A DNA stretch of 64,000 nt from Microbacteriaceae bacterium X2B (lineage in GTDB: Bacteria; Actinomycetota; Actinomycetes; Actinomycetales; Microbacteriaceae): NCBI GenBank assembly GCA_005502445.1, contig SCPB01000006.1, positions 1-64,000 on the forward strand. Direction: 5' to 3'. Made by a program: the position numbers and the translations under genes. Shown one piece after another: positions 55,814 through 64,000 of this stretch. The stretch's first letter is position 1. Each line of letters begins with the position of its first letter. The notes under the pieces are model-generated. The model searched no databases. It was not told where the DNA came from and saw only the letters and a program-made list of their open reading frames with translations.

Positions 55814-56365
55814 ATGTTTGCATGGATCGCAGGACTGGGACTGCTCACGAAGCTGTCTCTGGGTGCCGGTGTCGTCGCGGTGGGAATCACGGGCGTCGGT
55901 GTGGCCGGCGCAGCCCAGGTGCTGCCGGGCGAGGCGCAGGTCGTCTTCGACGACATCGTCGCGAGCGTGGTTCCGGCCGCCGATAGCGACGAGGAGGCGG
56001 AGGACGCCCTCATCGACGACGAGGAGTCGGGCCGCGCTGAGGAGGACGCCAACCGCGAGGCCGACGAGGAGTCGGGCCGCGCTGAGGAGGACGCCAACCG
56101 CGAGGCCGACGAGGAGTCGGGTCGCGCTCAGGAGGACGCCAACCGCGAGGACGGCGACGCTGAGCAGGGGACCGAGGGCGAGCAGCAGGTAGGCGAGCAG
56201 CAGGTAGGCGAGCAGCAGAGCGAGAGCGTCCAGGGCGAGCAGAACGTCGGTTCCGAGACCGACGGCGCTGCCGAGACGGGTTCTGGATCGGGCTCGGGTT
56301 CGGGATCGGGCGCGGGCGGTTCCGAGACCGCCGAGCAGACCGACACGACCTCCGGCGGTCGCTGA
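55814..56365 (+). CDS. Membrane-anchored protein with long acidic repeat tail (paralogue 1)
   Basis: A 183-residue protein: one TM segment (about 5-35, GLGLLTKLSLGAGVVAVGIT), then FDDIVASVVP and a low-complexity acidic tail of Glu/Asp/Gln/Gly/Ser, including three copies of a 15-residue repeat DEESGRAEEDANREA and a run of GSGS. The start ATG 55814 has GGGGAG eight bases upstream; an in-frame GTG at 55649 is possible but the sequence between has low GC3. The TM core (GLGLLxxxxxGxGxxAxGIT) resembles the second paralogue. Family unknown; likely cell-surface or cytoplasmic adaptor depending on topology. Confidence 0.7.
   Translation: MFAWIAGLGLLTKLSLGAGVVAVGITGVGVAGAAQVLPGEAQVVFDDIVASVVPAADSDEEAEDALIDDEESGRAEEDANREADEESGRAEEDANREADEESGRAQEDANREDGDAEQGTEGEQQVGEQQVGEQQSESVQGEQNVGSETDGAAETGSGSGSGSGSGAGGSETAEQTDTTSGGR
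56018..56152 (+). repeat. 45-base tandem repeat (three copies) in the first acidic-tail gene
   Basis: Three near-identical 45-base units start at GACGAGGAGTCGGG (56018) and encode DEESGRAEEDANREA. The third unit diverges (GCTCAG, then GAGGAC). A short 15-base repeat (GAGCAGCAGGTAGGC) follows. Unit number may vary between strains. Confidence 0.85.
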
Positions 56366-56416
56366 GGCGCGGTCCAATCTCTGAGCTCGAACAACGGCGT
56401 TCATTCAGCGCCGTCG

Positions 56417-56455
56417 GACGGCCCCTCTCGAACACCGAGTTCGAGAGGGGCCGTC
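56417..56455 (+). terminator. Strong hairpin terminator after the first acidic-tail gene
   Basis: GACGGCCCCTCTCGAA (56417-56432), a 7-base loop, and the exact complement TTCGAGAGGGGCCGTC (56440-56455). Sixteen perfect base pairs, 52 bases after the stop. No U-run. Confidence 0.8.
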
Positions 56456-56609
56456 TGCTGTGCGCGGTGGAACCTCCCCGTCGCCGACTCCGCACTGTGG
56501 AGCCCGGGAACCGACCATCCAGTGCCGAGGTGCTGTCTCAGCGACCGGACGCCGTTGAAGCGCTGCAGCGTCGCGCGCTCGAGAATTCCAGAAGGAGGAT
56601 CGCCCCCGC

Positions 56610-56640
56610 CCGTACCTCTGCGCACGCGGCTGGCGATAGC
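56610..56640 (+). promoter_or_regulatory. Conserved promoter-like block B upstream of the second acidic-tail protein
   Basis: CCGTACC (56610-56616), 15 bases, GGCGATAGC (56632-56640), followed by AGTGAGTGAG and the ATG at 56651. Same spacing as block A. Transcription would start at or just before the ATG. Confidence 0.6.
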
Positions 56641-56650
56641 AGTGAGTGAG

Positions 56651-57439
56651 ATGAAGAACCGGATCACCGATCATGAGGCCGAGCTGTTGCTGGCCGGGAG
56701 GACCCCCGCGGGTCGCCCGGACTTCGGCGAGCTCGCAGCGTCGGTGGCGTCCTTCCGGTCCGCCGCTCTCGAGGCGGCTCCCCGGCCCTCGGCGGCGTTG
56801 ACCGCGCGGCTCGGATTGCCGCCGCAGGAGGTGCTCTCGGCGTTGGCGACGTCAAGCGACGCGTCGTCGGGACGTCTGGGAGCGGGGCCGCCTGCCGATG
56901 TCATCGCTGCCCGTGGGTCGCGAAGCGGAGTTGTGCGGCGGGCGGTCGAACGGGTCTCAGGTCTCGGCTTGACCGCCAGGATCGCGGCTGGGGTGGGCGC
57001 TCTCGCACTTGGAATCACGGTCACCGGTGTGGCGGGCGCTCTGCCCGGTGGCATGCAGGACGCGTTCGACGAACTCGTGTCGACCGTGATCTGGATCCGT
57101 GGCGATGTCGACGCGGTGGTCGTCGACGAGCCGCCGCTTGAGGAGCCCGCCGACGACGAGCGGGGACCCGCTGGCCCCACTCCGGCTGGCGAGGGGCGCG
57201 ATGCCGGATCCTCTTCCACGGACGATTCGGTCCCTGACGAGGCGGATACCGCGTCAGAGATCGAGAACCCCGTCGAGGCGCCGGGGTCGGGCGCGGGAGC
57301 GGGCGCCACCGATTCGGGCACGGAGTCGGGATCCGGTTCGGGGACGACGCGCTCCGGGGCGGAGAAGCCCAGCTCGGGCACGCAGCCGCAGCCCCACGTC
57401 GGGGCCGATGATTCGTCCGGCGACTACGGCGGTCGGTGA
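56651..57439 (+). CDS. Membrane-anchored protein with anti-sigma-like N-terminus and acidic tail (paralogue 2)
   Basis: A 262-residue protein starting MKNRITDHEAELLLAGRTP, a cytoplasmic region of about 110 residues (FGELAASVASFRSAALEAAP, PRPSAALTARLGL), one TM segment (about 112-136, GLTARIAAGVGALALGITVTG) and a long Pro/Glu/Ser/Gly-rich tail. The cytoplasmic-TM-extracellular order is like membrane anti-sigma factors, but no zinc motif is visible. It shares the TM core and the promoter block with paralogue 1. Function unknown. Confidence 0.7.
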   Translation: MKNRITDHEAELLLAGRTPAGRPDFGELAASVASFRSAALEAAPRPSAALTARLGLPPQEVLSALATSSDASSGRLGAGPPADVIAARGSRSGVVRRAVERVSGLGLTARIAAGVGALALGITVTGVAGALPGGMQDAFDELVSTVIWIRGDVDAVVVDEPPLEEPADDERGPAGPTPAGEGRDAGSSSTDDSVPDEADTASEIENPVEAPGSGAGAGATDSGTESGSGSGTTRSGAEKPSSGTQPQPHVGADDSSGDYGGR

Positions 57440-57461
57440 GCCCAGCGCCGCTGGATCGCGC

Positions 57462-60400
57462 TCAGTCTGCGAGCGCCGCGTCCATGATGGCCGCGTGCTC
57501 CTGCGCGCTGCGTTTCGTCGACCCGGTCGCGGGCGAGGCGGATGCGGGCCGTGAGATCACGCGCACGCCGCGGCCCGGCTTCTTGGCGCTCTCGAGCGCG
57601 AAGAAGGGCCAGGCGCCCTGGTTCTCGGGCTCGTCCTGCACCCACACGAGCTCGGCGTTCGGGTAGCGGTCGAACACGGCCTGCAGTTCGGCCTCGGGCA
57701 GCGGGAAGAACTGCTCGAGCCGCACGAGTGCGACGCCCTGCGTGCCGCGCTTCTCGATCTCGCTCGTGAGGTCGTAGTGGATCTTGCCCGCGTGCACGAG
57801 AACGCGCCGCACCGACTGCGGGTCGGTGATGGTGGGGTCGTCGAGCACGGGCTCGAAGCGGCCCTGCGTGAAGTCGACGACCTCGCTCGTCGCGCCGCGC
57901 AGTCGCAGCATCGCCTTCGGGGTGAAGACGACGAGCGGCCGGCGCGGGCGCATGTACGCCTGCCGGCGCAGCAGGTGGAAGTACGAGGCGGGCGTCGACG
58001 GCCGGGCGATCGTCATGTTCTCTTCGGCCGCGAGCTGAAGGTAGCGCTCGATGCGCGCCGACGAGTGGTCGGGTCCCTGGCCCTCGTAGCCGTGCGGCAG
58101 CAGCAGCACGACGCTCGAGCGCTGGTTCCATTTCTGCTCGGCGGAGGAGATGAACTCGTCGATGATCGTCTGGGCGCCGTTGGCGAAGTCGCCGAACTGC
58201 GCCTCCCACAGCACGAGCGCGTCGGGCCGCTCGACCGAGTAGCCGTACTCGAAGCCCATCGTCGCGTACTCGCTCAGCAGCGAGTCGTAGATCCAGAACT
58301 TCGCCTGGTTCTCGGCGAGGTTCGCGAGCGGCAGCCACTCCTGCCCGTTGGCGCGGTCGTGCAGCACGGCGTGGCGCTGCACGAAGGTGCCGCGGCGCGA
58401 GTCCTGCCCGGCCAGGCGCACGGGCGTGCCCTCCATGAGCAGCGAGCCGAGCGCGAGCAGCTCGCCGAAGCCCCAGTCGATGCCGCCGTTGCGGCTCATC
58501 TCGACGCGCTTCTTGAGCATCGCCTGCAGCTTGGCGTGGATCGTGAAGCCCGCGGGCGGGTTGTCGTGCGCGTCGCCGATGTGCTGGATGACCCCCACCG
58601 GCACGCCCGTCGTCTCCGGTTCCGCCGCGTGGGTCTCCATCGCGGGCGAGGCCACCACGCCGGCTCCGACGACGGGGATCGACCCCGTCTGCACGGCGTG
58701 GGTCTCGGCGAAAGCGATCTCGAGGCGCTCCTGGAAGTCGCGGTGGGCGGCCTCGAACTCGTCGGGCGTGATGTCGCCGCGGCCGACGAGCGACTCGGTG
58801 TACAGCGTGCGCACCGAGCGCTTGGCCTCGATGAGGTTGTACATGAGCGGCTGCGTCATCGAGGGGTCGTCGCCCTCGTTGTGGCCGCGGCGGCGGTAGC
58901 AGACGAGGTCGATGACGACGTCGCGCTTGAACTCCTGCCGGTAGGCGAAGGCGAGTTCGGCCACCCGGACGACGGCTTCGGGGTCGTCGCCGTTGACGTG
59001 GAGGATGGGCGCCTGGATCGTCTTGGCGACGTCGGTCGAGTAGTTCGACGATCGCGCCTCGCCGGGCGGCGTCGTGAAGCCGACCTGGTTGTTGACGACG
59101 ACGTGGATCGTGCCGCCCGTGCGGTAGCCGCGCAGCTGCGACAACTGCAGCGTCTCGAGCACGACGCCCTGGCCGGCCATCGCCGCGTCGCCGTGAACGA
59201 GCACGGGCAGCACGCCGAACCGGCCGTCGGCCTTGCGATCCTGCTTGGCACGGACGATGCCCTCGAGCACGCCGTTGACGGCCTCGAGGTGCGAGGGGTT
59301 CGCAGCGAGGTAGACGGGGATCTGCTTGCCGTTCATGGCGGTGAAGACGCCCTCGGTGCCGAGGTGGTACTTCACGTCGCCCGAGCCCTGCACGCTGCGC
59401 GGATCCTGCGTGCCCTCGAACTCGCGGAAGATCTGGCCGTAGGTCTTGCCGGCGATGTTCGCGAGCACGTTGAGCCGGCCGCGGTGAGCCATGCCGATCG
59501 CGACCTCGTCCATGCCGACCTCGGCGGCGCCCTGCAGCACCTCGTCGAGGAGGGCGATGACGGACTCGCCGCCCTCGAGGCTGAAGCGCTTCTGCCCGAC
59601 GTACTTCGTCTGCAGGAAGGTCTCGAACGCCTCGGCCTGATTGAGCTTGCCGAGGATCCTCATCTGCTCGTCGTGCGTCGGTTTCTGGTAGGGCCGCTCG
59701 AGCCGGTTCTGGAACCAGCGTCGCTGCTGGGGGTCGGCGATGTGCATGTACTCGATGCCGACCGTGCGGCAGTACGAGTCGCGCAGCACGCCGAGGATCT
59801 CGCGCAGCAGCATCGTGCGCCGACCGCCGAAGCCGCCCGTGACGAACTCGCGGTCGAGGTCCCAGAACGTCAGGCCGTGGCTGCCGATGTCGAGGTCGGG
59901 GTGCGAGCGCTGGCGGTATTCGAGCGGGTCGACGTCGGCCATGAGGTGGCCGCGCACCCGGTACGAGTTGATGAGCTCCTGCACGCGGCCCGTCTTCGAG
60001 ACGGCGTCGGAGAGGTCGACGTGGATGTCCTGCGCCCAGTGGATGGGGTCGTAGGGGATCCGCAGGTCGGCGAAGATGTCCTCGTAGAAGCCGCGCTGCC
60101 CGATGAGCAGCTCGTGCACCTTCTTCAGGAACTCGCCCGAGCCCGCCCCCTGGATGACCCGGTGGTCGTAGGTGCTCGTGAGCGTGATGGTCTTGCCGAT
60201 GCCGAGCTCGGCGAGGGTCGCGGGGGATGAGCCCTGGAACTCGGCCGGGTACTCGAGAGCACCGGCGCCGATGATGGCGCCCTGGCCGCGCATGAGGCGC
60301 GGCACCGAGTGCACGGTGCCGATTCCGCCGGGGTTGGTGAGCGAGATCGTGTTGCCCTGGAAGTCGCCGGCCGCGAGCTTGCCGTCGCGGGCGCGCTTGA

Positions 60401-61238
60401 CGACATCCTCGTACGCGGAGAGGAAGTCGCCGAAGCCCATCGTGTCGCACTTCTTGATGCCCGGTACGAGCAGGGCGCGTGTGCCGTCGGGCTTCGGCAG
60501 GTCGATGGCGATGCCGAGGTTGATGTGGGCGGGGGTGACGACGACGGGCTTGCCGTCGACCTCGTCGTAGTAGACGTTCTGGCTCGGGAACTCGCGCAGC
60601 GCCCGCACCATCGCCCAGGCGATGAGGTGCGTGAACGACACCTTGCCGCCGCGGGCGCGCCCGAGGTGGTTGTTGATGACGATGCGGTTGTCGATCATGA
60701 GCTTCGCCGGGATGGTGCGCACGCTCGTCGCGGTGGGCACCGTGAGGCTCGCGTCCATGTTCGAGGCGAGGGTCTTGGCCATGCCCTTGAGCGGGGTGAC
60801 GAGATCCTGTGCGGGCTCGTCGTGCGCACCGTCGGTCGCGACGGGTGCCGAGCCGGAGGAGGGTGCCTGCGCGGGGATCGGCTGGCGCTGGGGGGCGACC
60901 GATGTCGTGCGGGCGACGGGCTGGCTGCCCGTGATCGGCACCGAGGCGGGCGGCACGGAGGAGTTCGCGGGAGCGGAGACGGGGGCCGCCTCAGGGGCGT
61001 CGATCGGGATGGCCGCCGGGGCGGCGGCCTCGGCCGCCGGGCTCTCGCTCCCGCCGGGCGGCGGGGCGTCTGCGAGCGCCGACTGGTGGTACTTCTCGAG
61101 GATCGGCCACCAGGAGGGGTCGACTGCCTCCCGGTTCGTCTTGTACTGCTCGTACATCTCGTCGACGAGCCATTCGTTGGCGCCGAACTCGCCCGCGGCG
61201 CCGCCGTCGGGGCTCACTCCGGTCACTTGGCTTGACAC
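57462..61238 (-). CDS. odhA: Multifunctional 2-oxoglutarate dehydrogenase E2/E1 (OdhA/Kgd)
   Basis: A 1258-residue fusion found only in actinobacteria: N-terminal peripheral helix ([20 protein letters not shown]), a linker, an E2 acyltransferase-like domain (about 125-350; HVIDHRV-type motif as [16 protein letters not shown]) and the E1 TPP-dependent dehydrogenase (about 400-1258; [42 protein letters not shown]). It feeds 2-oxoglutarate into succinyl-CoA in the TCA cycle. GTG start. FHA-domain proteins such as GarA usually regulate it. Confidence 0.95.
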   Translation of the reverse strand: MSSQVTGVSPDGGAAGEFGANEWLVDEMYEQYKTNREAVDPSWWPILEKYHQSALADAPPPGGSESPAAEAAAPAAIPIDAPEAAPVSAPANSSVPPASVPITGSQPVARTTSVAPQRQPIPAQAPSSGSAPVATDGAHDEPAQDLVTPLKGMAKTLASNMDASLTVPTATSVRTIPAKLMIDNRIVINNHLGRARGGKVSFTHLIAWAMVRALREFPSQNVYYDEVDGKPVVVTPAHINLGIAIDLPKPDGTRALLVPGIKKCDTMGFGDFLSAYEDVVKRARDGKLAAGDFQGNTISLTNPGGIGTVHSVPRLMRGQGAIIGAGALEYPAEFQGSSPATLAELGIGKTITLTSTYDHRVIQGAGSGEFLKKVHELLIGQRGFYEDIFADLRIPYDPIHWAQDIHVDLSDAVSKTGRVQELINSYRVRGHLMADVDPLEYRQRSHPDLDIGSHGLTFWDLDREFVTGGFGGRRTMLLREILGVLRDSYCRTVGIEYMHIADPQQRRWFQNRLERPYQKPTHDEQMRILGKLNQAEAFETFLQTKYVGQKRFSLEGGESVIALLDEVLQGAAEVGMDEVAIGMAHRGRLNVLANIAGKTYGQIFREFEGTQDPRSVQGSGDVKYHLGTEGVFTAMNGKQIPVYLAANPSHLEAVNGVLEGIVRAKQDRKADGRFGVLPVLVHGDAAMAGQGVVLETLQLSQLRGYRTGGTIHVVVNNQVGFTTPPGEARSSNYSTDVAKTIQAPILHVNGDDPEAVVRVAELAFAYRQEFKRDVVIDLVCYRRRGHNEGDDPSMTQPLMYNLIEAKRSVRTLYTESLVGRGDITPDEFEAAHRDFQERLEIAFAETHAVQTGSIPVVGAGVVASPAMETHAAEPETTGVPVGVIQHIGDAHDNPPAGFTIHAKLQAMLKKRVEMSRNGGIDWGFGELLALGSLLMEGTPVRLAGQDSRRGTFVQRHAVLHDRANGQEWLPLANLAENQAKFWIYDSLLSEYATMGFEYGYSVERPDALVLWEAQFGDFANGAQTIIDEFISSAEQKWNQRSSVVLLLPHGYEGQGPDHSSARIERYLQLAAEENMTIARPSTPASYFHLLRRQAYMRPRRPLVVFTPKAMLRLRGATSEVVDFTQGRFEPVLDDPTITDPQSVRRVLVHAGKIHYDLTSEIEKRGTQGVALVRLEQFFPLPEAELQAVFDRYPNAELVWVQDEPENQGAWPFFALESAKKPGRGVRVISRPASASPATGSTKRSAQEHAAIMDAALAD

Positions 61239-61367
61239 AGCCGACCGCCCACTTCCGTTTCGCTAGTTGTCGGTTCGCGCGGAACCCTCGCTGGATCCGC
61301 CCGGTCAAGCCTAACCACTCGTGCCCGGTCCCCGTGCGCGACGCACAGCCGCCGTACTGTTGATCTC
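61239..61367. promoter_or_regulatory. Divergent promoter region of odhA and guaB1
   Basis: For guaB1, TACTGT (61355-61360) lies seven bases before the GTG. For odhA, a -10-like TAGCGA and a TTGACC on the minus strand near 61306 are possible, but no clear pair is visible. Confidence 0.4.
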
Positions 61368-62807
61368 GTGCGATTCCTCGGCGAACGACCCGCTCACGAC
61401 CTGACCTACTCCGACGTCTTCCTCGTGCCGCGCCACTCGGATGTCGGCAGCCGACTCGGCGTCGACCTCGCGGTGGACGACGCGAGCGCCCTGGGCATCC
61501 CGATCGTCGCCGCCAACATGACCTCGGTCACGGGTCCGCGACTGGCGGCGGCGCTCGCCCGCCGCGGAGGGCTCGGCGTGCTGCCGCAGGACCTCCCGCT
61601 GCAGGAGCTCGACGCGGCGATCCACGCCGTCAAGGACGCCCCCGTCATGCTCGACCCTCTCGTGCGCGTCACGGCATCGACGACGGTGGCCGAGGCGCTG
61701 CGGCTCGCCCCCGACACGACGGGCGCTCTGCTGACGATCGTCGACGCCGACGGGCGACCGGAGCGGTGCATCCCCGTCGGCCGACTGCGCCACGCTCTCG
61801 CAGATGCCGCGATCGGCGACCTCGTCGGCGATCCCGTGCCCGCGCTCGACGACGAGGACGTCACCGATCCGCGTCGGGCGTTCGAGCTCATCGACGCCGC
61901 GGGAGTCGAGGCGGTCGCGGTCGTGCACCACGGCCGCATCATCGGCTCGCTCAGCGCTCGGAGCGCCGTGCGCGCGACCCTCTACGCTCCGGCGACGGAT
62001 GCGCACGGGCGCCTGCGCGTGGCGGCCGCCATCGGCGCGGGTGGCGATCCGGGCGAACGGGCCGCTGCTCTCGTGCAGGCGGGCGTCGACGTCGTCGTGC
62101 TCGACACCGCGCACGGCCATCAGGCGCAGATGCTCGAGGCCGTGCGCGCGGTCGCCGCGCGCGGGCTCGGGGTGCCGATCGTCGCGGGGAACGTCGTGAC
62201 GGCGGAGGCCGTCCGCGACCTCGTGGCCGCGGGAGCGGACATCCTCAAGGTCGGGGTCGGACCGGGTGCGATGTGCACGACGCGCATGATGACGGCGGTC
62301 GGCCGCCCGCAGTTCTCGGCCGTGCTCGACACGGCCGAGACGGCGCGCGAGCTCGGTGCCCGAGTGTGGGCAGACGGCGGCGTGCGCTACCCCCGCGATG
62401 TCGCGCTCGCGCTCGCCGCGGGCGCCTCGGCCGTCATGATCGGCTCGTGGTTCGCCGGCACGCTCGAGGCGCCGGGCGAGATCGAGGTCGACGAGGCGGG
62501 CCGGTGGTTCAAGAGCTCGTGGGGCATGGCCTCGACGAAGGCGGTCGAGCAGCGCTTCCGCCGGCTCGACGCCTTCGAGCGGGCGCGCAAGACGCTCTTC
62601 GCCGAGGGCATCTCGAGCTCGCGCATCCTCCTCGACCCGCAGCGCCCCTCGATCGACGACCTCCTCGACATGATCACCTCGGGCCTTCGCTCGTCGATGA
62701 CCTACGCGGGTGCGTCGACGCTCGCCCAGTTCCACGAGCGAGCGGTCGTCGGCGTGCAGTCCGCGGCCGGCTACGACGAGGGCAAGGCACTGCCGGTCTC
62801 ATGGTGA
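61368..62807 (+). CDS. guaB1: GuaB1-type IMP dehydrogenase-related protein (GMP reductase)
   Basis: A 479-residue member of the IMPDH/GMPR family with two CBS domains (about 95-210) inside a TIM barrel. Catalytic loop [13 protein letters not shown] carries the Cys that forms the covalent nucleotide intermediate; [10 protein letters not shown] and [20 protein letters not shown] are barrel phosphate-site motifs. Mycobacterial GuaB1 has been shown to be a GMP reductase. Leaderless GTG start. Confidence 0.9.
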   Translation: MRFLGERPAHDLTYSDVFLVPRHSDVGSRLGVDLAVDDASALGIPIVAANMTSVTGPRLAAALARRGGLGVLPQDLPLQELDAAIHAVKDAPVMLDPLVRVTASTTVAEALRLAPDTTGALLTIVDADGRPERCIPVGRLRHALADAAIGDLVGDPVPALDDEDVTDPRRAFELIDAAGVEAVAVVHHGRIIGSLSARSAVRATLYAPATDAHGRLRVAAAIGAGGDPGERAAALVQAGVDVVVLDTAHGHQAQMLEAVRAVAARGLGVPIVAGNVVTAEAVRDLVAAGADILKVGVGPGAMCTTRMMTAVGRPQFSAVLDTAETARELGARVWADGGVRYPRDVALALAAGASAVMIGSWFAGTLEAPGEIEVDEAGRWFKSSWGMASTKAVEQRFRRLDAFERARKTLFAEGISSSRILLDPQRPSIDDLLDMITSGLRSSMTYAGASTLAQFHERAVVGVQSAAGYDEGKALPVSW

Positions 62808-62857
62808 GCGTTCGCCCAGCGTGAGGGCGCGGGCCGATCGATATACTTCCTCGCATC

Positions 62858-62935
62858 ATGGATGACCCGCCGTCTTCGCCGTCCGACCCCAGCCATAGTC
62901 CCTCGCCGATGATCGGGGGCCGCCGTGGGCGCTGA
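62858..62935 (+). CDS. Possible 25-residue upstream leader peptide
   Basis: ATG 62858 is preceded by TATACT (62842-62847) at 10 bases and encodes MDDPPSSPSDPSHSPSPMIG followed by GRRGR and TGA, which overlaps the GTG start region of the CNNM gene (62925) by eleven bases. The peptide is Ser/Pro-rich with a basic end. It may be a translated leader peptide or simply an unused frame in the 5' UTR. Confidence 0.35.
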   Translation: MDDPPSSPSDPSHSPSPMIGGRRGR

Positions 62936-64000
62936 GTGGATCCTCCTCGGCGCGGGCGTGCTTCTGACCATCGGCACCGGCTTCTTCGTCGCGAGCGAGT
63001 TCGCGCTCGTCAATCTCGATCGTTCCGATCTCGAGGCTCGGCAGGCGCGCGGCGAGAAGCGGCTCGGCCCCACGATCGCCGCCCTCAAGATCACCTCGAC
63101 GCACCTGTCGAGCGCGCAGCTCGGCATCACGCTCACGACGCTGCTCACCGGCTACACGATGGAGCCCGCGATCTCGGTGCTGCTCGCGGGGCCGCTCGCG
63201 GCGATCGGGCTGCCGGGCGCCGCGGTGCCGGTCATCGGCACCGTCACCGCCATCGTCGTCGCGACGCTGCTCTCGATGATCGTCGGTGAGCTCGTGCCGA
63301 AGAACTTCGCCCTCGCCCTGCCCCGGCAGACGGCGAAGTTCGTCATCCCGTTCCAGTCGCTGTTCACGACCGTGTTCCGGCCCGCCGTCTCGCTGCTCAA
63401 CAACACCGCGAACGCCCTGCTGCGCACGGTCGGCATCGAGCCGAAGGAGGAGCTCAGCGGCGCCCGCACCGCCGAGGAGCTCGCCTCGCTCGTGCGGCGC
63501 TCGGCCAAACAGGGCTCGCTGGAGGCCGACACGGCGACGCTCCTGTCGCGCACGCTCGCCTTCGCGCAGCACACGGCCGCCGACGTCATGACCCCGCGCC
63601 CCCGGGTCGCGAGCGTCGAGCGCGGCGGATCGGCGCTCGACGTCATCGCGCTCGCCCGGCGAACGGGCTTCTCGCGATTCCCCGTCATCGACGACTCGAT
63701 CGACGACATCGTCGGCATCGTGCACGTCAAGCAGGCGGTCGCCGTGCCGCACGACCGCCGGCCCGACGTGCCCGTCTCGGCCCTGCAGAGCGAGGCGCTG
63801 CGCGTGCCCGAGACGATGATGCTCGACACGCTGCTCGCCGAGTTGCGCGGCCGCGGCTACCAGATGGCCGTCGTGGTCGACGAGTACGGCGGAACCGCGG
63901 GCGTGGCGACGCTCGAAGACCTCGTCGAGGAGCTCGTCGGCGAGGTCTCCGACGAGCACGATCGGGTTCTCGTCGGGGTCGTGCGCTCGCGCGACTGGCT
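62925..64000 (+). CDS. CNNM/CorC-type transporter (hemolysin-family, partial at window edge)
   Basis: The first 358 residues of a DUF21-CBS-CorC protein. DUF21 (about 1-180) with ASEFALVNLDRSDLEARQAR and IVGELVPKNFALALPRQ, two CBS domains (about 205-325; MTPRPRVASVE and DDIVGIVHVK, then VDEYGGTAGVATLEDLVEEL) follow; the CorC/HlyC end lies beyond base 64000. Such proteins transport Mg2+ or Co2+ or export Na+. GTG 62925 with GGGGG upstream was chosen as start because the DUF21 domain begins immediately after it. Confidence 0.85.
   Translation, partial: MGAEWILLGAGVLLTIGTGFFVASEFALVNLDRSDLEARQARGEKRLGPTIAALKITSTHLSSAQLGITLTTLLTGYTMEPAISVLLAGPLAAIGLPGAAVPVIGTVTAIVVATLLSMIVGELVPKNFALALPRQTAKFVIPFQSLFTTVFRPAVSLLNNTANALLRTVGIEPKEELSGARTAEELASLVRRSAKQGSLEADTATLLSRTLAFAQHTAADVMTPRPRVASVERGGSALDVIALARRTGFSRFPVIDDSIDDIVGIVHVKQAVAVPHDRRPDVPVSALQSEALRVPETMMLDTLLAELRGRGYQMAVVVDEYGGTAGVATLEDLVEELVGEVSDEHDRVLVGVVRSRDW

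Noticed and set aside
56018-56152. CRISPR array
   Set aside because: The 45-base units are contiguous and in a coding frame with no spacers.

Overview
The window is high-GC (about 70 percent by eye) chromosomal DNA from an actinobacterium, most likely a member of the Microbacteriaceae. The evidence is the fused E2/E1 2-oxoglutarate dehydrogenase (OdhA/Kgd type), a SigR/RsrA-type redox pair, GuaB1, MoeZ-type ThiF-rhodanese, a small Tad pilus locus, a tmRNA tag ending KRTDFALAA, and the many genes whose -10 hexamer (TANNNT) lies only 6-8 bases before the start codon, as expected for leaderless mRNAs. Most of the window is ordinary core genome; the accessory parts are short.

Layout. 1-400: end of an ISAzo13-like element that cuts off a TctE/CitA-like sensor kinase, next to a complete tctCBA tricarboxylate transporter (398-3606). 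3613-11850: pncB, an iron-sulfur photolyase, murI-rph-rdgB, mntR-mntH and a DedA protein. 11851-13450: a decayed accessory patch beside tRNA-Leu(UAG), with a 57-codon ORF, a DUF2335 fragment joined to an integrase tail, and a HicA-like toxin-antitoxin candidate. 13520-19700: a small membrane protein, PucR regulator, gabT-gabD and a ZIP transporter. 19883-24488: tad pilus genes. 24554-36488: an SDR, an MFS exporter, then prfB-ftsE-ftsX, with a biotin ECF module (bioY, acyl-CoA ligase, thiolase-like gene, bioM, bioN) and a CHY zinc-finger gene lying between ftsX and smpB. 36523-37776: a SIMPL protein and ssrA.

37834-42097: thiamine genes (thiO-thiS-thiG-thiF under a TPP riboswitch, thiE divergent). 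42159-48608: one tightly coupled minus-strand operon of cstA, ybdD, a LytS/LytR two-component pair, a small membrane subunit and an SSF symporter, probably for pyruvate/acetate-like carbon. 48844-50636: a self-regulated XRE module and an MDR oxidoreductase. 50670-55547: a lipoprotein, hisN-like phosphatase, rsgA, aroA and the SigR/RsrA pair with a canonical SigR autoregulatory promoter. 55604-57439: two related single-pass membrane proteins with long acidic tails, both preceded by the same spaced promoter-like block; this is the least explained part of the window. 57462-64000: odhA, guaB1 and the start of a CNNM/CorC-type transporter.

No CRISPR array, rRNA or intact prophage is present. The most interesting signals are the shared promoter of the two acidic-tail proteins, the biotin module with its thiolase that lacks two catalytic residues, the HicA-like pair, the mntH operator at a leaderless start, and several palindromic intergenic elements, one of which lies inside a pilus gene.
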